DNA of 64,000 nt. It comes from Pararge aegeria. Lineage: Eukaryota; Arthropoda; Insecta; Lepidoptera; Nymphalidae. The position numbers and the translations under genes were made by a program. Positions 46,178-55,969 of this stretch are shown here, one piece after another. The notes beneath the pieces were generated by a model. That model saw nothing but the letters and a program-made list of their open reading frames with translations, did no database searches and was not told the DNA's origin. The stretch covers positions 3,348,001 to 3,412,000 of the forward strand of contig NC_053197.1 in the NCBI RefSeq assembly GCF_905163445.1, given 5' to 3'. The number at the start of each line of letters is the position of its first letter. The first letter of the stretch is position 1.

Positions 46178-49100
46178 TATATTATAGTTATAGTTATATA
46201 TATTATTAAAATATACATAACATGCTCCGCATTAGGATAACTTTGTCCTATAATGACAAAAATTTAAGATGGGGAATAGATAAATTAATAAATATGGGTA
46301 TGAAACAAAAGGGCTCGACTATTAGAATACTACACTATGACCAATTTCAAATCAAAGATTGCCACCACCGAATGGGGACTTACAATTTTTTTACACAACT
46401 CCATATGGATATCAAATAAATGGGTTTGAATAATGTTCAGGATATTGAGAGTCAAGGGTTTTTTTAATGTTGTATTTATATATTTTTATGATTTTTTTGT
46501 AAAGGCAAAAACACTGATAAAAATTATAAAATGACCAATATATTTTATTATGTTGGTAAGTCGGTAAATGAACTTGTCTTATTTGAGTCATCTGCGAAGT
46601 GAAACTGAGTGGATCTAATCTTCCCCATCCGATATATTACCGGTGCAACCGTCCACTTCCTTTCTATTATGTGCTAGTTAACTAGATTGATGAACCGCCA
46701 GCCGTTTTTAACATGTCTTAGAAAACACTTTGACATCTTTAATTTTTTTTTTATTTTAATTTCATAATTTGGATGCATGGATTTTGAATAAAATTAGAAA
46801 GTGAAGGTACAATGTCTACTGTACGTATGTAAACAGAAAATTAAATAAAAAATTCACCCGAAACCGGAAGCGGTGATAGCCCAGTGGGTAGGACTTCGAC
46901 TTCACTTTCGGGAGGTCGAGTTCAAATCCCAGCACGGACCTATTACTTTTCTAAGTAATGTGCATTATAAGCAATCAAAATAGTTATCACTCGCAAATCG
47001 GTAGAGGAAAACATCGTGAGGAAACCTGCATGCCTGAGAGTTCTCCATACTGTTCTCCAAGGTGTGTGGAGCCCACCAATCCGCACTGAGCCAGCGTGGT
47101 GGTTTACGACTTAAATAATTTCTCATTGTGGGAGGAGTGGGCTGGTAATTTCTTGATATGATGATGATGACGTGGCTGTAAAACAAAAAATATGAATTTA
47201 GTCTACTTAGTCGCTCTTGGAGACCTCGTAGCTTTAGTTTTAAGTAGCTAAGTTTACTTAGGAAAATTGTCATTACCACCTCACTTAAAGTCAAATTAAG
47301 TATGTTTTACACTTCGAGATTATCGTCTCTGTGTATTTTTACAAATAAACTTTATTAGACTTGACTTTAATTTCATTGCGCGCCTCATAAATTGCTCTGA
47401 CTTACCTATGCTGTAACCTTATCTAAATTCAAAAGATTATCCCCAGAAATATATCTGTGTTCCCAAAGGTTTTCCTTTCGAATAGCTTTCCAGTCTGTTA
47501 GTTAAATAAAAAGGGACCAAGGTCCCCCGTAACGACAAAATTAATTGCTTCCCGGGCCGTTCATAATAAAAATTTCCTCCACAAATGTATTTTGTTTAAC
47601 CACTAAGTCTGAGATAAGGTGAGGGCGAGGAAGAATTTATTTAATTACTTAGTGGAACAAGTGTTTCACTTATTTTAATTAATAGAAATAATATTCTAGA
47701 AAAGAGGCGACCAAGCTAGATTTATAGACTTGCTGCGACTATGTCCGTGCAAAATTACTGTTTTATAATTTAAGCGGTAGGTATAAAGAAATAGTAAAAT
47801 AATTTATACCACTCCAAGTTAGGCCATGATACCTTTGTTAAACCAAGAATATCATATAAGTGATGATGAAGTTTATAATGGCAGCGGTCTAACAGTGGCG
47901 TGCACAGGGTTTTTGACCAGGGTATGCATAAAGCAGGTACATGGCATAAAATGGAAAAAATCCCCACCAATACGACTATATACACAATAATTTGGGTATG
48001 CAGTGCTTTTGTGCCTTATTATCAAAATTAAGCTTAATTTGCTATACTCCGCGAAAAACAGGAGAATCTGTGTGGTGTAATTTATAATTTCTTCAATCCT
48101 TATACTCCACACCAAACAGATCCTCGGCAATACACCCTCTACGCACGTTTCAATCCGAAACCGGAGCATCATCAGGAGATGTTGACTTTACAATGAATAA
48201 TTGTTAAGTGAAAAATTCGCCAAATGTGTCGTCTTTTATACCCCCACCTAATCTATCTAAGCCCCTCCCACCTCATTAGTGCCTCTGAATATGTTCAATA
48301 GAGGTGAAGTTGATAAGTTTATTTGTTCGTTTAGTAATTCGAACCTCCCATTCCTATGTTTAATAATTTCTATAATGTTCTGAACATTTAATGTTCTGAA
48401 TGGCACGCCACGTATGTGGGTCAGACCGGACGTAAATTTGAAACGCGTTACAAAGAGCACATGGCAGCCTTCAATCATAACCATCCTGAAAAATCTCATT
48501 TTGCAAAACATCTTTTAGACAGTGGACATAACGTAGTCAGTAATCATTCATAGGAAATATAACATGCTTGCGACAAAGGGTTGAGACTTGATTTGAGGGA
48601 ACAATTAAAAATTATTAAACATAGGAATGGGAGGTTCAAATTACTAAACGTGGCACATCTATGTGGGTCGGGAAATATATATATTTTATATTCTACTACA
48701 AGTTAGCCCTTGACTGCTATCTCACTTGATGGTAAGTGATGATGCAGTCTAAGATAAATAAATAAATAAATATACTACGACAATACACACATCGCCATCT
48801 AGTCCCAAAGTAAGCGTAGCTTGCCTTGAATAATTTTATAAATAATATACATAAATATTTATCTATATATATAAAAATGTTATGTTGGTTTGTGTACGCT
48901 TCAAAAACTCTCCGATCGAGCTGAAATTTTAGCATGATATATATACACATCAAGGATTGTTTTTATCTATTTTTCTCAACCATTCAATCACAATGTGCCA
49001 CAGCGAAGGGTGGCAGGGTACAGCTAGTGATATATAAATAAACACTTACTAACATTGGCCAGTACTGGGAATCGAACCCACGGCCTTGGACTCAGAAAGC

Positions 49101-50150
49101 AGGGTCGCTGCCCACTGCGCCAATCGGTCGACAAAAAGATAAAGTTGATGATTAGATGGTAGCGGGCTAATCTGTTAGGGAGTACGGTAGTTATAACCTT
49201 AATAGATTTCATACCTTTTAGCACCGGAACACTAAATCGCTTAGCGGCACGTCTTTGTCAGTAGGATGGTAACTAGCCATAGCGAAAGCCTCTCACTCAG
49301 TGGTTTCACTGGGTTTCTTACCAGGGTATGCATACAGCAGGAAAATTGCATAAAAAAGAAAAAAATCCTCCTATTATACGGGCTATATTAAAGTTGGGGT
49401 ATGCAGTGCTTTTGTGCATGCATGAATTGCACGCCACTGCTCTCACTAGATAGATTTTCTGTAATTTTTCTCAAAGTGTCGATCAGTTAGATCACAGTTT
49501 CCGACGGTAAGGTAACCAATTCCCTCAGGTCTAATAAATCATAGAATGTTGTTCATTGTTGTAAAGTGACACGTAATACATAGTGGCGTGCATAGAGGGT
49601 ACGCACAGGGCTTGCAGATGTCATAAAATTAAAAAAATCTCCAGTACGAGAGTATTTATAACTCTTACAATGCCTATCCTTAAGTTTTTTATAACACGTA
49701 CTAAAGATTTTCTTCATTTTATATCATTTACATACCCTGTGCAGTTGCGTGCACTTGGTTTCTTACCAGGGTATGCATACAGCAGGAAAATTGCATAGCA
49801 CGGCAAAAATCTAACTGCTATACGAGTTATATACCAATTTTAGAGTATGCAGTGCTTTTGTGCATGTATGAAGTGCACGCCACTGACCCTGTGCATACCC
49901 TTTATGCACGCCACTGGTAATACAGCGTGTCACACCCACTTGACAGACTTCCAAAAATAACTTCCATCTCATCTTCTCTAGTAGTCACATACCTCAGGCC
50001 TGTAGATCATGAACTGTTGCCCATTGTTGTACAGGCGCACAGATTGCAGCGTGTCATTTGCTAGAGTTTCCCAGGAGCAAGTCACTTCCCAGCCTCGCTC
50101 GGGTCTCCATTCGCCCGTGACGTTCACATCTATCGCTCGGGTTATTGTTG
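42913..50150 (-). CDS. Two-Ig-domain secreted/surface protein, Beaten path (Beat)-like (N-terminus not found)
   Basis: Four minus-strand exons join in phase: 49993-50150, 44730-44946, 43794-43918 and 42913-43146 (the last may instead stop at 42966). Together about 240 codons. Ig domain 1 has its first cysteine in VTCSWE and second in NYTCEVSGERPMFRMG; CEVS..P.F and the preceding SVRLYNNGQQFMIYRPE resemble Beat proteins, cell-surface Ig proteins of axon guidance. The usual tryptophan of strand C is leucine here. Ig domain 2 has MNCSSTGLPAPNLSWTVG and then VLCSPEV. Several N-glycosylation sequons (NVT, NDT, NCT, NYT, NCS, NLS) indicate a secretory-pathway protein. The signal-peptide exon should lie to the right of 50150 and was not recognised. 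The Ig fold is well supported; the Beat assignment is tentative. Confidence 0.7.
43270..43372 (-). repeat. SINE family A fragment
   Basis: ATCATATCAACCCATTATCG, GGCCCACTACAGGTCACGGG and AATGAGAAGGGGCTAAGGCC of the family body, directly followed by the RTE remnant. Confidence 0.65.
43393..43710 (+). mobile_element. Degraded 3' end of an RTE LINE
   Basis: Parallels the 3' coding end of the intact RTE (GGGCCTCATAAGAAAGCTCA, CACTCAGCGGGCGATG, GACCTTTGTCCAGCAGTGGA) with many changes, indels and stop codons. It sits in the intron between exons D and C of the Ig gene, in opposite orientation. Confidence 0.85.
43794..43918 (-). CDS. Ig-protein exon C (first half of Ig2)
   Basis: Two bases plus 41 codons, with SDATILSKKEESSQIRVMMN and CSSTGLPAPNLSWTVGNDK. 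Acceptor TGTTTTAG, donor GTTTGC (weak at +3). An RTE remnant ends about 85 bp downstream in the next intron. Confidence 0.8.
44730..44946 (-). CDS. Ig-protein exon B (second half of Ig1)
   Basis: 72 codons plus one base, KHGRGRTDVFHSSDKVMIVN to KDYVIRVL. Acceptor TTACAG, donor GTACGT. Contains the second Ig cysteine in NYTCEVS. Confidence 0.82.
45600..45790. repeat. Unclassified dispersed repeat
   Basis: AACACTTCCCAGGGCATGGC, GGACACGTCCTATAGTGACG and CCCATCAACCTGTGGCGTAG recur in diverged form near 42750-42800, 58436-58500, 63163-63200 and 63941-64000. No coding frame. Confidence 0.55.
46120..46205. repeat. (TA)n microsatellite
   Basis: About 80 bp of near-perfect TA dinucleotides with a few TG and AA interruptions. 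Confidence 0.9.
46867..47172 (+). repeat. Full-length SINE family A (reference copy)
   Basis: Plus-strand tRNA-like head: GCGGTGATAGCCCAGTGGGT (A-box region) and GGTCGAGTTCAAATCCC (B box). The body has ATGCCTGAGAGTTCTCC and GTGTGGAGCCCACCAATCCG, ending ATGATGATGATG. It lies in the Ig-gene intron between exons B and A. Confidence 0.85.
47893..48016. mobile_element. hAT MITE family B, right end lost
   Basis: CAGTGGCGTGCACAGGG to GCAGTGCTTTTGTGCC. The remaining terminus is replaced by the repeat that precedes the Penelope-like fragment. Confidence 0.72.
48050..48395 (-). mobile_element. Penelope-like element 3' end with hammerhead-like core (minus orientation)
   Basis: Minus-strand frame IIKHRNGRFELLNEQINLST with a stop, then a noncoding tail holding CTGATGA, an interrupted GCTCCG/CGGA stem and GAAAC near 48145-48185. 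CTGATGA-stem-GAAA is the hammerhead ribozyme core known from Penelope-like elements. The stem differs at two bases from a perfect GCTCCG/CGGAGC pair. Confidence 0.6.
48396..48662 (+). pseudogene. Penelope-like element GIY-YIG endonuclease fragment
   Basis: Plus-strand frame TYVGQTGRKFETRYKEHMAA then HPEKSHFAKHLLDSGH, the C-terminal GIY-YIG type domain of Penelope-like elements. A stop follows, then out of frame KGLRLDLREQLKIIKHRNGR. The same KHRNGRF segment occurs inverted at 48325-48360, so two partial copies lie head to head. Confidence 0.75.
48750..49130 (-). repeat. SINE family B interrupted by a short Lep-type element
   Basis: Family B tail (TCGCCATCTAGTCCCAAAGT) and tRNA-like head (GGAATCGAACCCACGGCC, GCGCCAATCGG) are separated by 48863-49031. 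That insert begins TATATATATAAAAATG and ends GGCAGGGTACAGCTAG, like the Helitron/MITE-type repeats at 50700-51000. Confidence 0.7.
49298..49439. mobile_element. hAT-type MITE, family B, with perfect target duplication
   Basis: 142 bp, CAGTGGTTTCACTGGG to TTGCACGCCACTG, flanked by CTCTCACT (49290-49297 and 49440-49447). It lies inside a family C repeat (about 49140-49290). Confidence 0.88.
49581..49916. mobile_element. hAT-type MITE, family A, carrying a nested family B MITE
   Basis: Outer element TAGTGGCGTGCATAGAGGG (first base changed from C) to TTTATGCACGCCACTG, flanked by the perfect 8-bp duplication GTAATACA (49573-49580 and 49917-49924). Interrupted at 49742-49885. Confidence 0.9.
49742..49885. 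mobile_element. Nested hAT-type MITE, family B
   Basis: 144 bp, CAGTTGCGTGCACTTGG to GTGCACGCCACTG, inserted in the family A element with its own perfect 8-bp duplication ACCCTGTG (49734-49741 and 49886-49893). Confidence 0.9.
49993..50150 (-). CDS. Ig-protein exon A (first half of Ig1)
   Basis: Two bases plus 52 codons, TITRAIDVNVTGEWRPERGW to NNGQQFMIYRPE. Acceptor ATTCCAG, donor GTATGT. At least one coding exon must precede it. Confidence 0.8.
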
Positions 50151-50314
50151 CTGGAATACAAACTGTGTGCATTATGAGTCATTGTTGTTGCAATACAAAC
50201 AAGAAATGTATGGAGCATTGTTCAGTTTCTATGCATTGAGACCAGTTGCGCTGAGCTGTTTGCAAACCGCGCGTCACAGATTTAAGAATATACAGAAACC
50301 TCATTATTAGGTTC

Positions 50315-50435
50315 CACTGCGATGTCGCGTAGAAACCTATTAGGGTATACCTACCATACTCCCTAAGACTGCATCATCGCTTTCCATCAGGTAAGATTGC
50401 AGTCAAGGGCCAACTTGTAGTAAAAAAAAAAAAAA
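50315..50435 (+). repeat. Repeat family C, 3' part
   Basis: GATGTCGCGTAGAAACCTAT to GATTGCAGTCAAGGGCCAAC and a poly(A) run; matches the 3' half of 58568-58905. Confidence 0.65.
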
Positions 50436-50699
50436 CAAGTGTGACTGATCGAAGCTATAAATCTCACTTTTTTGAGAGCAGAGGCCTTTGCTTAGAAGAA
50501 GTGATAATTTTTCTTAAACTATCCATTTAGGTAGTATGTCTGCCTATATGGATAGTTTAGATAACACTTAAAAAGTTCTAGTAAATTAAATTACAATTAA
50601 GTATATGATTTCGCTAGTTAGGTTAGTTAGTTAGTTACCTATTGCATTATATAACACTTACTTTGTAAAGTAAAATATTAATTCACTTAATGCTGTAAT

Positions 50700-51000
50700 C
50701 TTAATATATATAAATCTCCTGTCACGATGTTTGTCCGCGATGGACTCCTAAACTACTTTACCGATTTTGAATTAAATGGGCACACCGTGATCAGTCTGGT
50801 CCAACTTAAGAGATAGGATAGCTTAGATCTTTAATTATAGTCGCAATTTTATTTTATTGCAAATTATTTGTCTATAATTAATTGACAGTCACATGTTATA
50901 TATATAAATATATACTACTATAATCATTTTAGGCTTAGCGATTCTAAATACTTTAAAAACAAAATGAAACGCAGACGAAGTCGCGGGCAACAGCTAGTAT
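50700..51000. repeat. Helitron/MITE-type lepidopteran repeat
   Basis: Starts TATATATAAATCTCCTGTCA and ends GCAGACGAAGTCGCGGGCAA then CAGCTAGTA. The CTAGT-like end fits Helitron-derived elements described in Lepidoptera; the class is inferred. Confidence 0.55.
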
Positions 51001-51520
51001 ATTATAAAAGCTTCCGGTATTAAAAAAACACTAGTTCAAACAAAAGTTTCAAAACGCAACTCATTAAGCACCTGAAATACAATTTTCCCAAACGAAACTA
51101 AGCGCATTTCCTGCACTAAAACTCTTATCAAATGCAATCCCTTTAAAGCTAAATGTTTTCGCGGGCGTGGAATAAACAAACCTTATTTCACAGGTTTGGC
51201 GAATAATGTAGACGGAACAATTTTTCCTCCAGACCTAAACGTTATAGCGGATGTTGGATATCCCATTTTTTACTAAATTTAATACGAAGGTGCAGGAGTT
51301 TCAGCACTGAACGATTCTTAACGAAGATGCCGGCGCCCTCATGCGCCTCAATTTCAAAAAACTATAACATATGTGGTGGTGTTTGAGAACATACATCTTT
51401 GTAGGGGATATTTGACCCAATGGACGGTCAAAAAAGTTGTACACCAATTTACCGCAAAAAGTGTTTTTTGTTTTCCAACATTAAAGCCTTGAAATCTTAT
51501 ACCCTTATACTAATATATAA

Positions 51521-54500
51521 TACTTAGGGCATATCTTTAATGGGGGCATATCTTTAATGGGAAGGAGAAAAAAACCACAGCCCCTAGTTCCCGGCGGCCC
51601 CGCTATTCCTGGCTCTGGCAGCGGTTATGGTAACGGCGGGGCAAGGGGTGTTAAGAATCTCCGGCAGAGATTCCGCTGCCAACCCCGACGACTTGACCTG
51701 GCAACATACAACGCACGCACGTTGAGGACCGATGGAAAGGTGATTGAGCTGGAAGAAGTGGTGAGCAAGTTGCGCTGGGATATTATAGGATTGTCTGAAG
51801 TCCGGCGAGAGGGGGAGGACTCGATAATCTTGGAATCCGGCAACTTGTTTTACTACCGGGAGGGTGACCAACAGTCACAGGGTGGTGTCGGGTTTATCGT
51901 TCACAAGTCTCTCGTCAACAATGTTGTAAAAGTCGAAAGTGTGTCGAGCAGGGTAGCATACCTTATACTCAGAATTACCAAACGGTATTCGTTGAAGGTC
52001 ATACAGGTATACGCGCCGACTTCGGCACACCCAGACGAGGATGTAGAGGTTTTGTATGAGGACATTTCAAAAGCCATACATGCCTCGAACACCTACTACA
52101 ATATTGTGATGGGGGATTTCAACGCGAAGCTTGGCGAGCGAACTGGTTCAGAGTTGAGGGTGGGGCAATTTGGGTATGGGCAACGGAACCACAGGGGTCA
52201 AATGTTGGCTGACTTCATGGAGAAGGAGGGCCTTTATATGATGAACTCCTTCTTCAAGAAGCGGCCACACAGGAAATGGACCTGGATAAGCCCCGATGGT
52301 TCCACGAGAAACGAGATCGACTTCATCATGTCGACCAAACGGCATGTATTCAATGATGTCTCTGTGATCAACAGGGTTAAAACCGGAAGTGATCACCGTA
52401 TGGTAAGAGGCACATTGAGTATAAACGTTCAACTTGAAAGAGTCAGACTGGTGAAGTCTACACTCCGGCCTACTCGTGCCCATATTCAAAACCCCGAGAG
52501 CTTTCAACTAGAACTACAGAACCGGTTCGGTTGCCTAGCAGATTGCGACACTGTGGACGATTTGAACAACAGGCTGGTGGAAACTGTCCAAACAGTCGGG
52601 TCCAAATTCTACAAGGCCCACCGTAGAAACAAGGCCAATAGGTTCTCAACCAATACACTCAAGCTTATGACGGAGAGGCAAGAGATGAGACTACAGTCTA
52701 TAGCAGACGCGTCCGCTTACCGGCGGATTAATAGGCAGATCTCTAAATCACAGACTCGTGATATGCGGCACTTCAATACAGAGCGTATTAAAAATGCCAT
52801 CGAGCAAAACAGAGGCTCTAAAGTGTTCGCTAGAGATCTGTCTATCGGTCAGAGCCAGTTGATGCGACTGAAGACCAATAATGGTAGTCTTGTCTCTTCC
52901 AAACCTGAGATCTTGGGTGAGGTTGAGAACTTTTATGGACAGTTGTACACCACAGTACAGACGCCTGTTGAAGATTTGGCTAAGGATCCTAGAGCCAAAT
53001 TAACTCGACATTATACCGAAGATATCCCAGACGTCAGCCTATACGAGATTAGTGTGGCTCTCAAGCAGCTTAAAAATGGCAAGGCGCCGGGTGATGACGG
53101 AATAACGGCAGAACTCCTGAAGGCAGGTGGAAAACCGATACTGAAAGTCCTTCAGCGATTGTTTGATTCCGTTATTCACCAAGGCACAACGCCAGAGGCA
53201 TGGCACAGGAGTGTGGTGGTTCTGTTCTTCAAAAAAGGTGATAATACCTTGTTGAAGAATTACAGACCCATCTCGCTGCTGAGTCATATCTACAAGCTGT
53301 TTTCGAGAGTCATTACGAATCGTCTCGCTCGTAGGTTTGATGACTTCCAGCCTCCCGAACAAGCCGGTTTCCGTAAGGGCTTTAGTACCATAGACCACAT
53401 TCATACGCTGCGGCAGGTTATACAGAAGACTGAAGAGTATAACCGGCCACTTTGCTTAGCGTTTGTGGACTATGAAAAAGCCTTTGATTCGGTGGAAACT
53501 TGGGCTGTGTTTAGGTCACTGCAGAGATGCCGAATTGACTACCGGTATATCCAAGTGTTGCAGTGTTTGTACAAAAACGCCACTATGTCAGTTCGTATAC
53601 AGGATCAGACTACGAGACCAATCCAATTGCAGCGAGGCGTGCGACAGGGAGATGTTATCTCCCCGAAACTATTTACCGCTGCGTTGGAGGACGTCTTTAA
53701 GCTTCTGGAATGGAACGGACTTGGCATCAACATTAACGGCGAGTACATCACTCAACTTCGGTTTGCCGACGATGTAGTCATAATGGCAGAGACTCTGGGA
53801 GACCTAAATACGATGCTCGATGGCCTCAGCAGAGCTTCTCAACAGGTTGGCCTACGAATGAACATGAGCAAGACGAAGATTATGTCTAATGCTCATGTTC
53901 CGCTTCAACCAGTAATCGTTGAGAACACTGCACTCGAAATTGTTGACGAATACGTATACCTAGGACACACGATCCAGTTAGGTAGGTCCAATTTCGAGAA
54001 GGAGGTGAACCGCCGAATCCAACTCGGATGGGCAGCGTTCGGGAAACTCCGTGCCATCTTTTCGTCAGAAATCCCTCAGTGCCTGAAGACGAAAGTCTTC
54101 GAACAGTGCGTGTTGCCAGTGATGACCTATGGCTCTGAAACATGGTCGTTAACTATGGGCCTCATAAGAAGGCTTAGAGTCACTCAGCGGGCGATGGAGA
54201 GAGCTATGCTCGGAGTATCTCTACGCGATCGAATCAGAAATGTGGAGATTCGTAGAAGAACCAAAGTTACCGACATAGCTCAACGAGTCGCGAAGCTTAA
54301 GTGGCAATGGGCCGGGCACATAGTTCGGAGAAAGGATGGACGTTGGGGTCCCAAGGTGCTGGAATGGCAGCCCCGTACTGGTAAGCGCAGCGTTGGTCGA
54401 CCCCCAACGAGGTGGACAGACGACATTAAGCGCGTCGCAGGTAGCCGTTGGATCCAAGCGGCTCAGAATCGTGGAACTTGGAACTCCCTACAAAAGACCT

Positions 54501-54548
54501 ATGTCCAGCAGTGGACGTCTATCGGTTGATGTGATGATGATGATGATG
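51521..54548 (+). mobile_element. Full-length RTE-clade non-LTR retrotransposon with 14-bp target duplication
   Basis: Flanked by ATACTAATATATAA at 51507-51520 and 54549-54562. The 5' leader is about 36 nt and contains GGGCATATCTTTAATGG twice, the second copy overlapping the start. The 3' UTR is about 20 nt ending in (ATG)n, as in RTE elements. The ORF is intact. It interrupts a Lep-type repeat that resumes at 54549-54885. Shorter relatives are at 43393-43710 and 59324-59674. Confidence 0.92.
51557..54529 (+). CDS. RTE endonuclease/reverse transcriptase (990 aa, intact)
   Basis: Single ORF for target-primed reverse transcription. An AP-type endonuclease occupies residues ~48-285 with LATYNARTL, catalytic E81 in LSEVRR, MGDFNAKLGE at 185-194 and SDH at 278-280. 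Reverse transcriptase spans ~500-800: GKAPGDDGITAELL, NYRPISLLSHIYK, EQAGFRKGFSTIDHI, FVDYEKAFDSVE, GVRQGDVISPKLF and catalytic FADD at 736-739. The C-terminal WSLTMGLIRRLRVTQRAM and GRPPTRWTDDIKRVAGSRW region is RTE-like. No zinc knuckle or RNase H is present, as usual for this clade. The first ATG in frame after a 36-nt leader is taken as start. Base composition is more GC-rich than the surroundings. There are no stops or shifts, so it may encode active protein. Confidence 0.95.
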   Translation: MGRRKKPQPLVPGGPAIPGSGSGYGNGGARGVKNLRQRFRCQPRRLDLATYNARTLRTDGKVIELEEVVSKLRWDIIGLSEVRREGEDSIILESGNLFYYREGDQQSQGGVGFIVHKSLVNNVVKVESVSSRVAYLILRITKRYSLKVIQVYAPTSAHPDEDVEVLYEDISKAIHASNTYYNIVMGDFNAKLGERTGSELRVGQFGYGQRNHRGQMLADFMEKEGLYMMNSFFKKRPHRKWTWISPDGSTRNEIDFIMSTKRHVFNDVSVINRVKTGSDHRMVRGTLSINVQLERVRLVKSTLRPTRAHIQNPESFQLELQNRFGCLADCDTVDDLNNRLVETVQTVGSKFYKAHRRNKANRFSTNTLKLMTERQEMRLQSIADASAYRRINRQISKSQTRDMRHFNTERIKNAIEQNRGSKVFARDLSIGQSQLMRLKTNNGSLVSSKPEILGEVENFYGQLYTTVQTPVEDLAKDPRAKLTRHYTEDIPDVSLYEISVALKQLKNGKAPGDDGITAELLKAGGKPILKVLQRLFDSVIHQGTTPEAWHRSVVVLFFKKGDNTLLKNYRPISLLSHIYKLFSRVITNRLARRFDDFQPPEQAGFRKGFSTIDHIHTLRQVIQKTEEYNRPLCLAFVDYEKAFDSVETWAVFRSLQRCRIDYRYIQVLQCLYKNATMSVRIQDQTTRPIQLQRGVRQGDVISPKLFTAALEDVFKLLEWNGLGININGEYITQLRFADDVVIMAETLGDLNTMLDGLSRASQQVGLRMNMSKTKIMSNAHVPLQPVIVENTALEIVDEYVYLGHTIQLGRSNFEKEVNRRIQLGWAAFGKLRAIFSSEIPQCLKTKVFEQCVLPVMTYGSETWSLTMGLIRRLRVTQRAMERAMLGVSLRDRIRNVEIRRRTKVTDIAQRVAKLKWQWAGHIVRRKDGRWGPKVLEWQPRTGKRSVGRPPTRWTDDIKRVAGSRWIQAAQNRGTWNSLQKTYVQQWTSIG

Positions 54549-54885
54549 ATACTAATATATAAAACTGAAGAGAAATCAGAAACTACTGGTCCGATTCGAA
54601 AAATTATTCGAGTGTCGGATAGCCCATTTATCGAGGAAGGCAATGGGCTATCTATCATCACGCTTACACCAATAGTAGGTAGCGTAAGCACCAACATAGT
54701 TTCAAAATCGAGGTTGTTTTCCTTTTTTAGAGTTTCCACTGCGTGAGCTGCGTAAACGGTTAGTTTCGATAAAATTTTGTATGACAAAGTTCTTCCACTG
54801 TAAAAATAGAATCCGCGACAGATAGATATGTCTAGCTTTTATGGTTGATTTATACGAGTACGAAGTCGCGAGGGACCGCTAGTAC
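54549..54885. repeat. Lep-type repeat interrupted at its 5' end by the RTE element
   Basis: ACTAATATATAAAACTGAAG, CTACTGGTCCGATTCGAAAA and an end CGAAGTCGCGAGGGACCGCT-AGT. Same class as 50700-51000. Confidence 0.6.
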
Positions 54886-54964
54886 TAGACAATAATAATA
54901 GAAACAGTACAAGAAGATAGAAAAGAAGCCATAAAATATTGTGGCTCGTGTGTTAGCCCTATAT

Positions 54965-55045
54965 ACCTACTCAAGTACTGAGAAGAAGTCGGCAAGAAAC
55001 TCAGCAGTTGCTCTTTTTCAATAACTTTTAACTATTCAACATAAT
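54965..55045. repeat. Copy of the AACTCAGCAGTTG interspersed repeat
   Basis: GAAGTCGGCAAGAAACTCAG then CAGTTGCTCTTTTTCAA, shared with 15740-15785. Confidence 0.6.
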
Positions 55046-55845
55046 AATGGTGTCTTGCGAAAGATGAAAATCCTTCTAAGCAAACTCCACATTATTAGTA
55101 ATAAACGACTACACCGTGAGGTATCTTTGCATCGTTCGAGTCCATGTAGGACTGGAGTTTATCGATAATGCAGTCGTATTTATATCGAAATACCCACCAA
55201 CAGAATGTCATGAACAGTGGTTGTTAATCAAATATCATTTTAATTGTTTCTTGAAATCTATCTATTAATTAAAAAATAATTATTAGCGTATTTGTAAAAA
55301 TCCTAATCAATTTATAATAAAATACCTGGCAAATATGAATTTATAGTTATCTAAAGTTTATTTATTTACCCAGTTTCTAAATTTACTGTAACATTAGTCT
55401 GTTATCCCTTTGTTAATCCATATAATAAATCCCTCTATCCTTTTCATTTTAGTTTGTGCATTATTTACGGCGCTAAAACACTTTATTTACATAACGTTTT
55501 TGTCAGCCAAGTGGATTAAACAATTAATTATGCAAATGCGGTGTAACACCTGACTGTGGGTCGGTCACGAAACTGCGAATTGTGGCGTGCGCTTCATACT
55601 GGGCTAATGGCACGGCAGTCATACCTACAATCGTAGTAGCGCTCGTTGTCTTGGAAACCAGTAAAAAACCTTAATTGACACTGCAAAAAACCTTTTGTTA
55701 TTGTAACTCCCAGTTTAAATCGGATTTTGTTTACAGTTAAATGGGTTTTAATTGGCTATGGGACAAATCGCGTTGGTTAGTTGCGTTAATCGCGTCATCG
55801 GTTCCCGCTACCGGTGGAAGCTTGTATATGGTCATACTAAGTTTG

Positions 55846-55925
55846 ACGGCCGATTAGCGCAGTGAGCAGTGACATTACTTTCTGTGGCCAAGGCTGTGGG
55901 CTCGATTCTCACAAGTGAAAAATCT
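55846..55925 (+). repeat. SINE family B tRNA-like head only
   Basis: ACGGCCGATTAGCGCAGTGA and GGGCTCGATTCTCACAAG, the Pol III-type boxes of family B. The body is absent. Confidence 0.65.
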
Positions 55926-55969
55926 TTGAATGAATACGCTAGTCTTCAACTCTGGTTCTTTTATTTAAT

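Noticed and set aside
46867..46936. Possible tRNA gene
   Set aside because: A- and B-box-like sequences are present, but no cloverleaf with matching acceptor stem is evident, and the same head recurs at 4510-4582, 32090-32152 and 62208-62280 joined to one SINE body.
52148..53404. Minus-strand ORFs over the RTE element
   Set aside because: They mirror the endonuclease/RT frame and have no independent family features.
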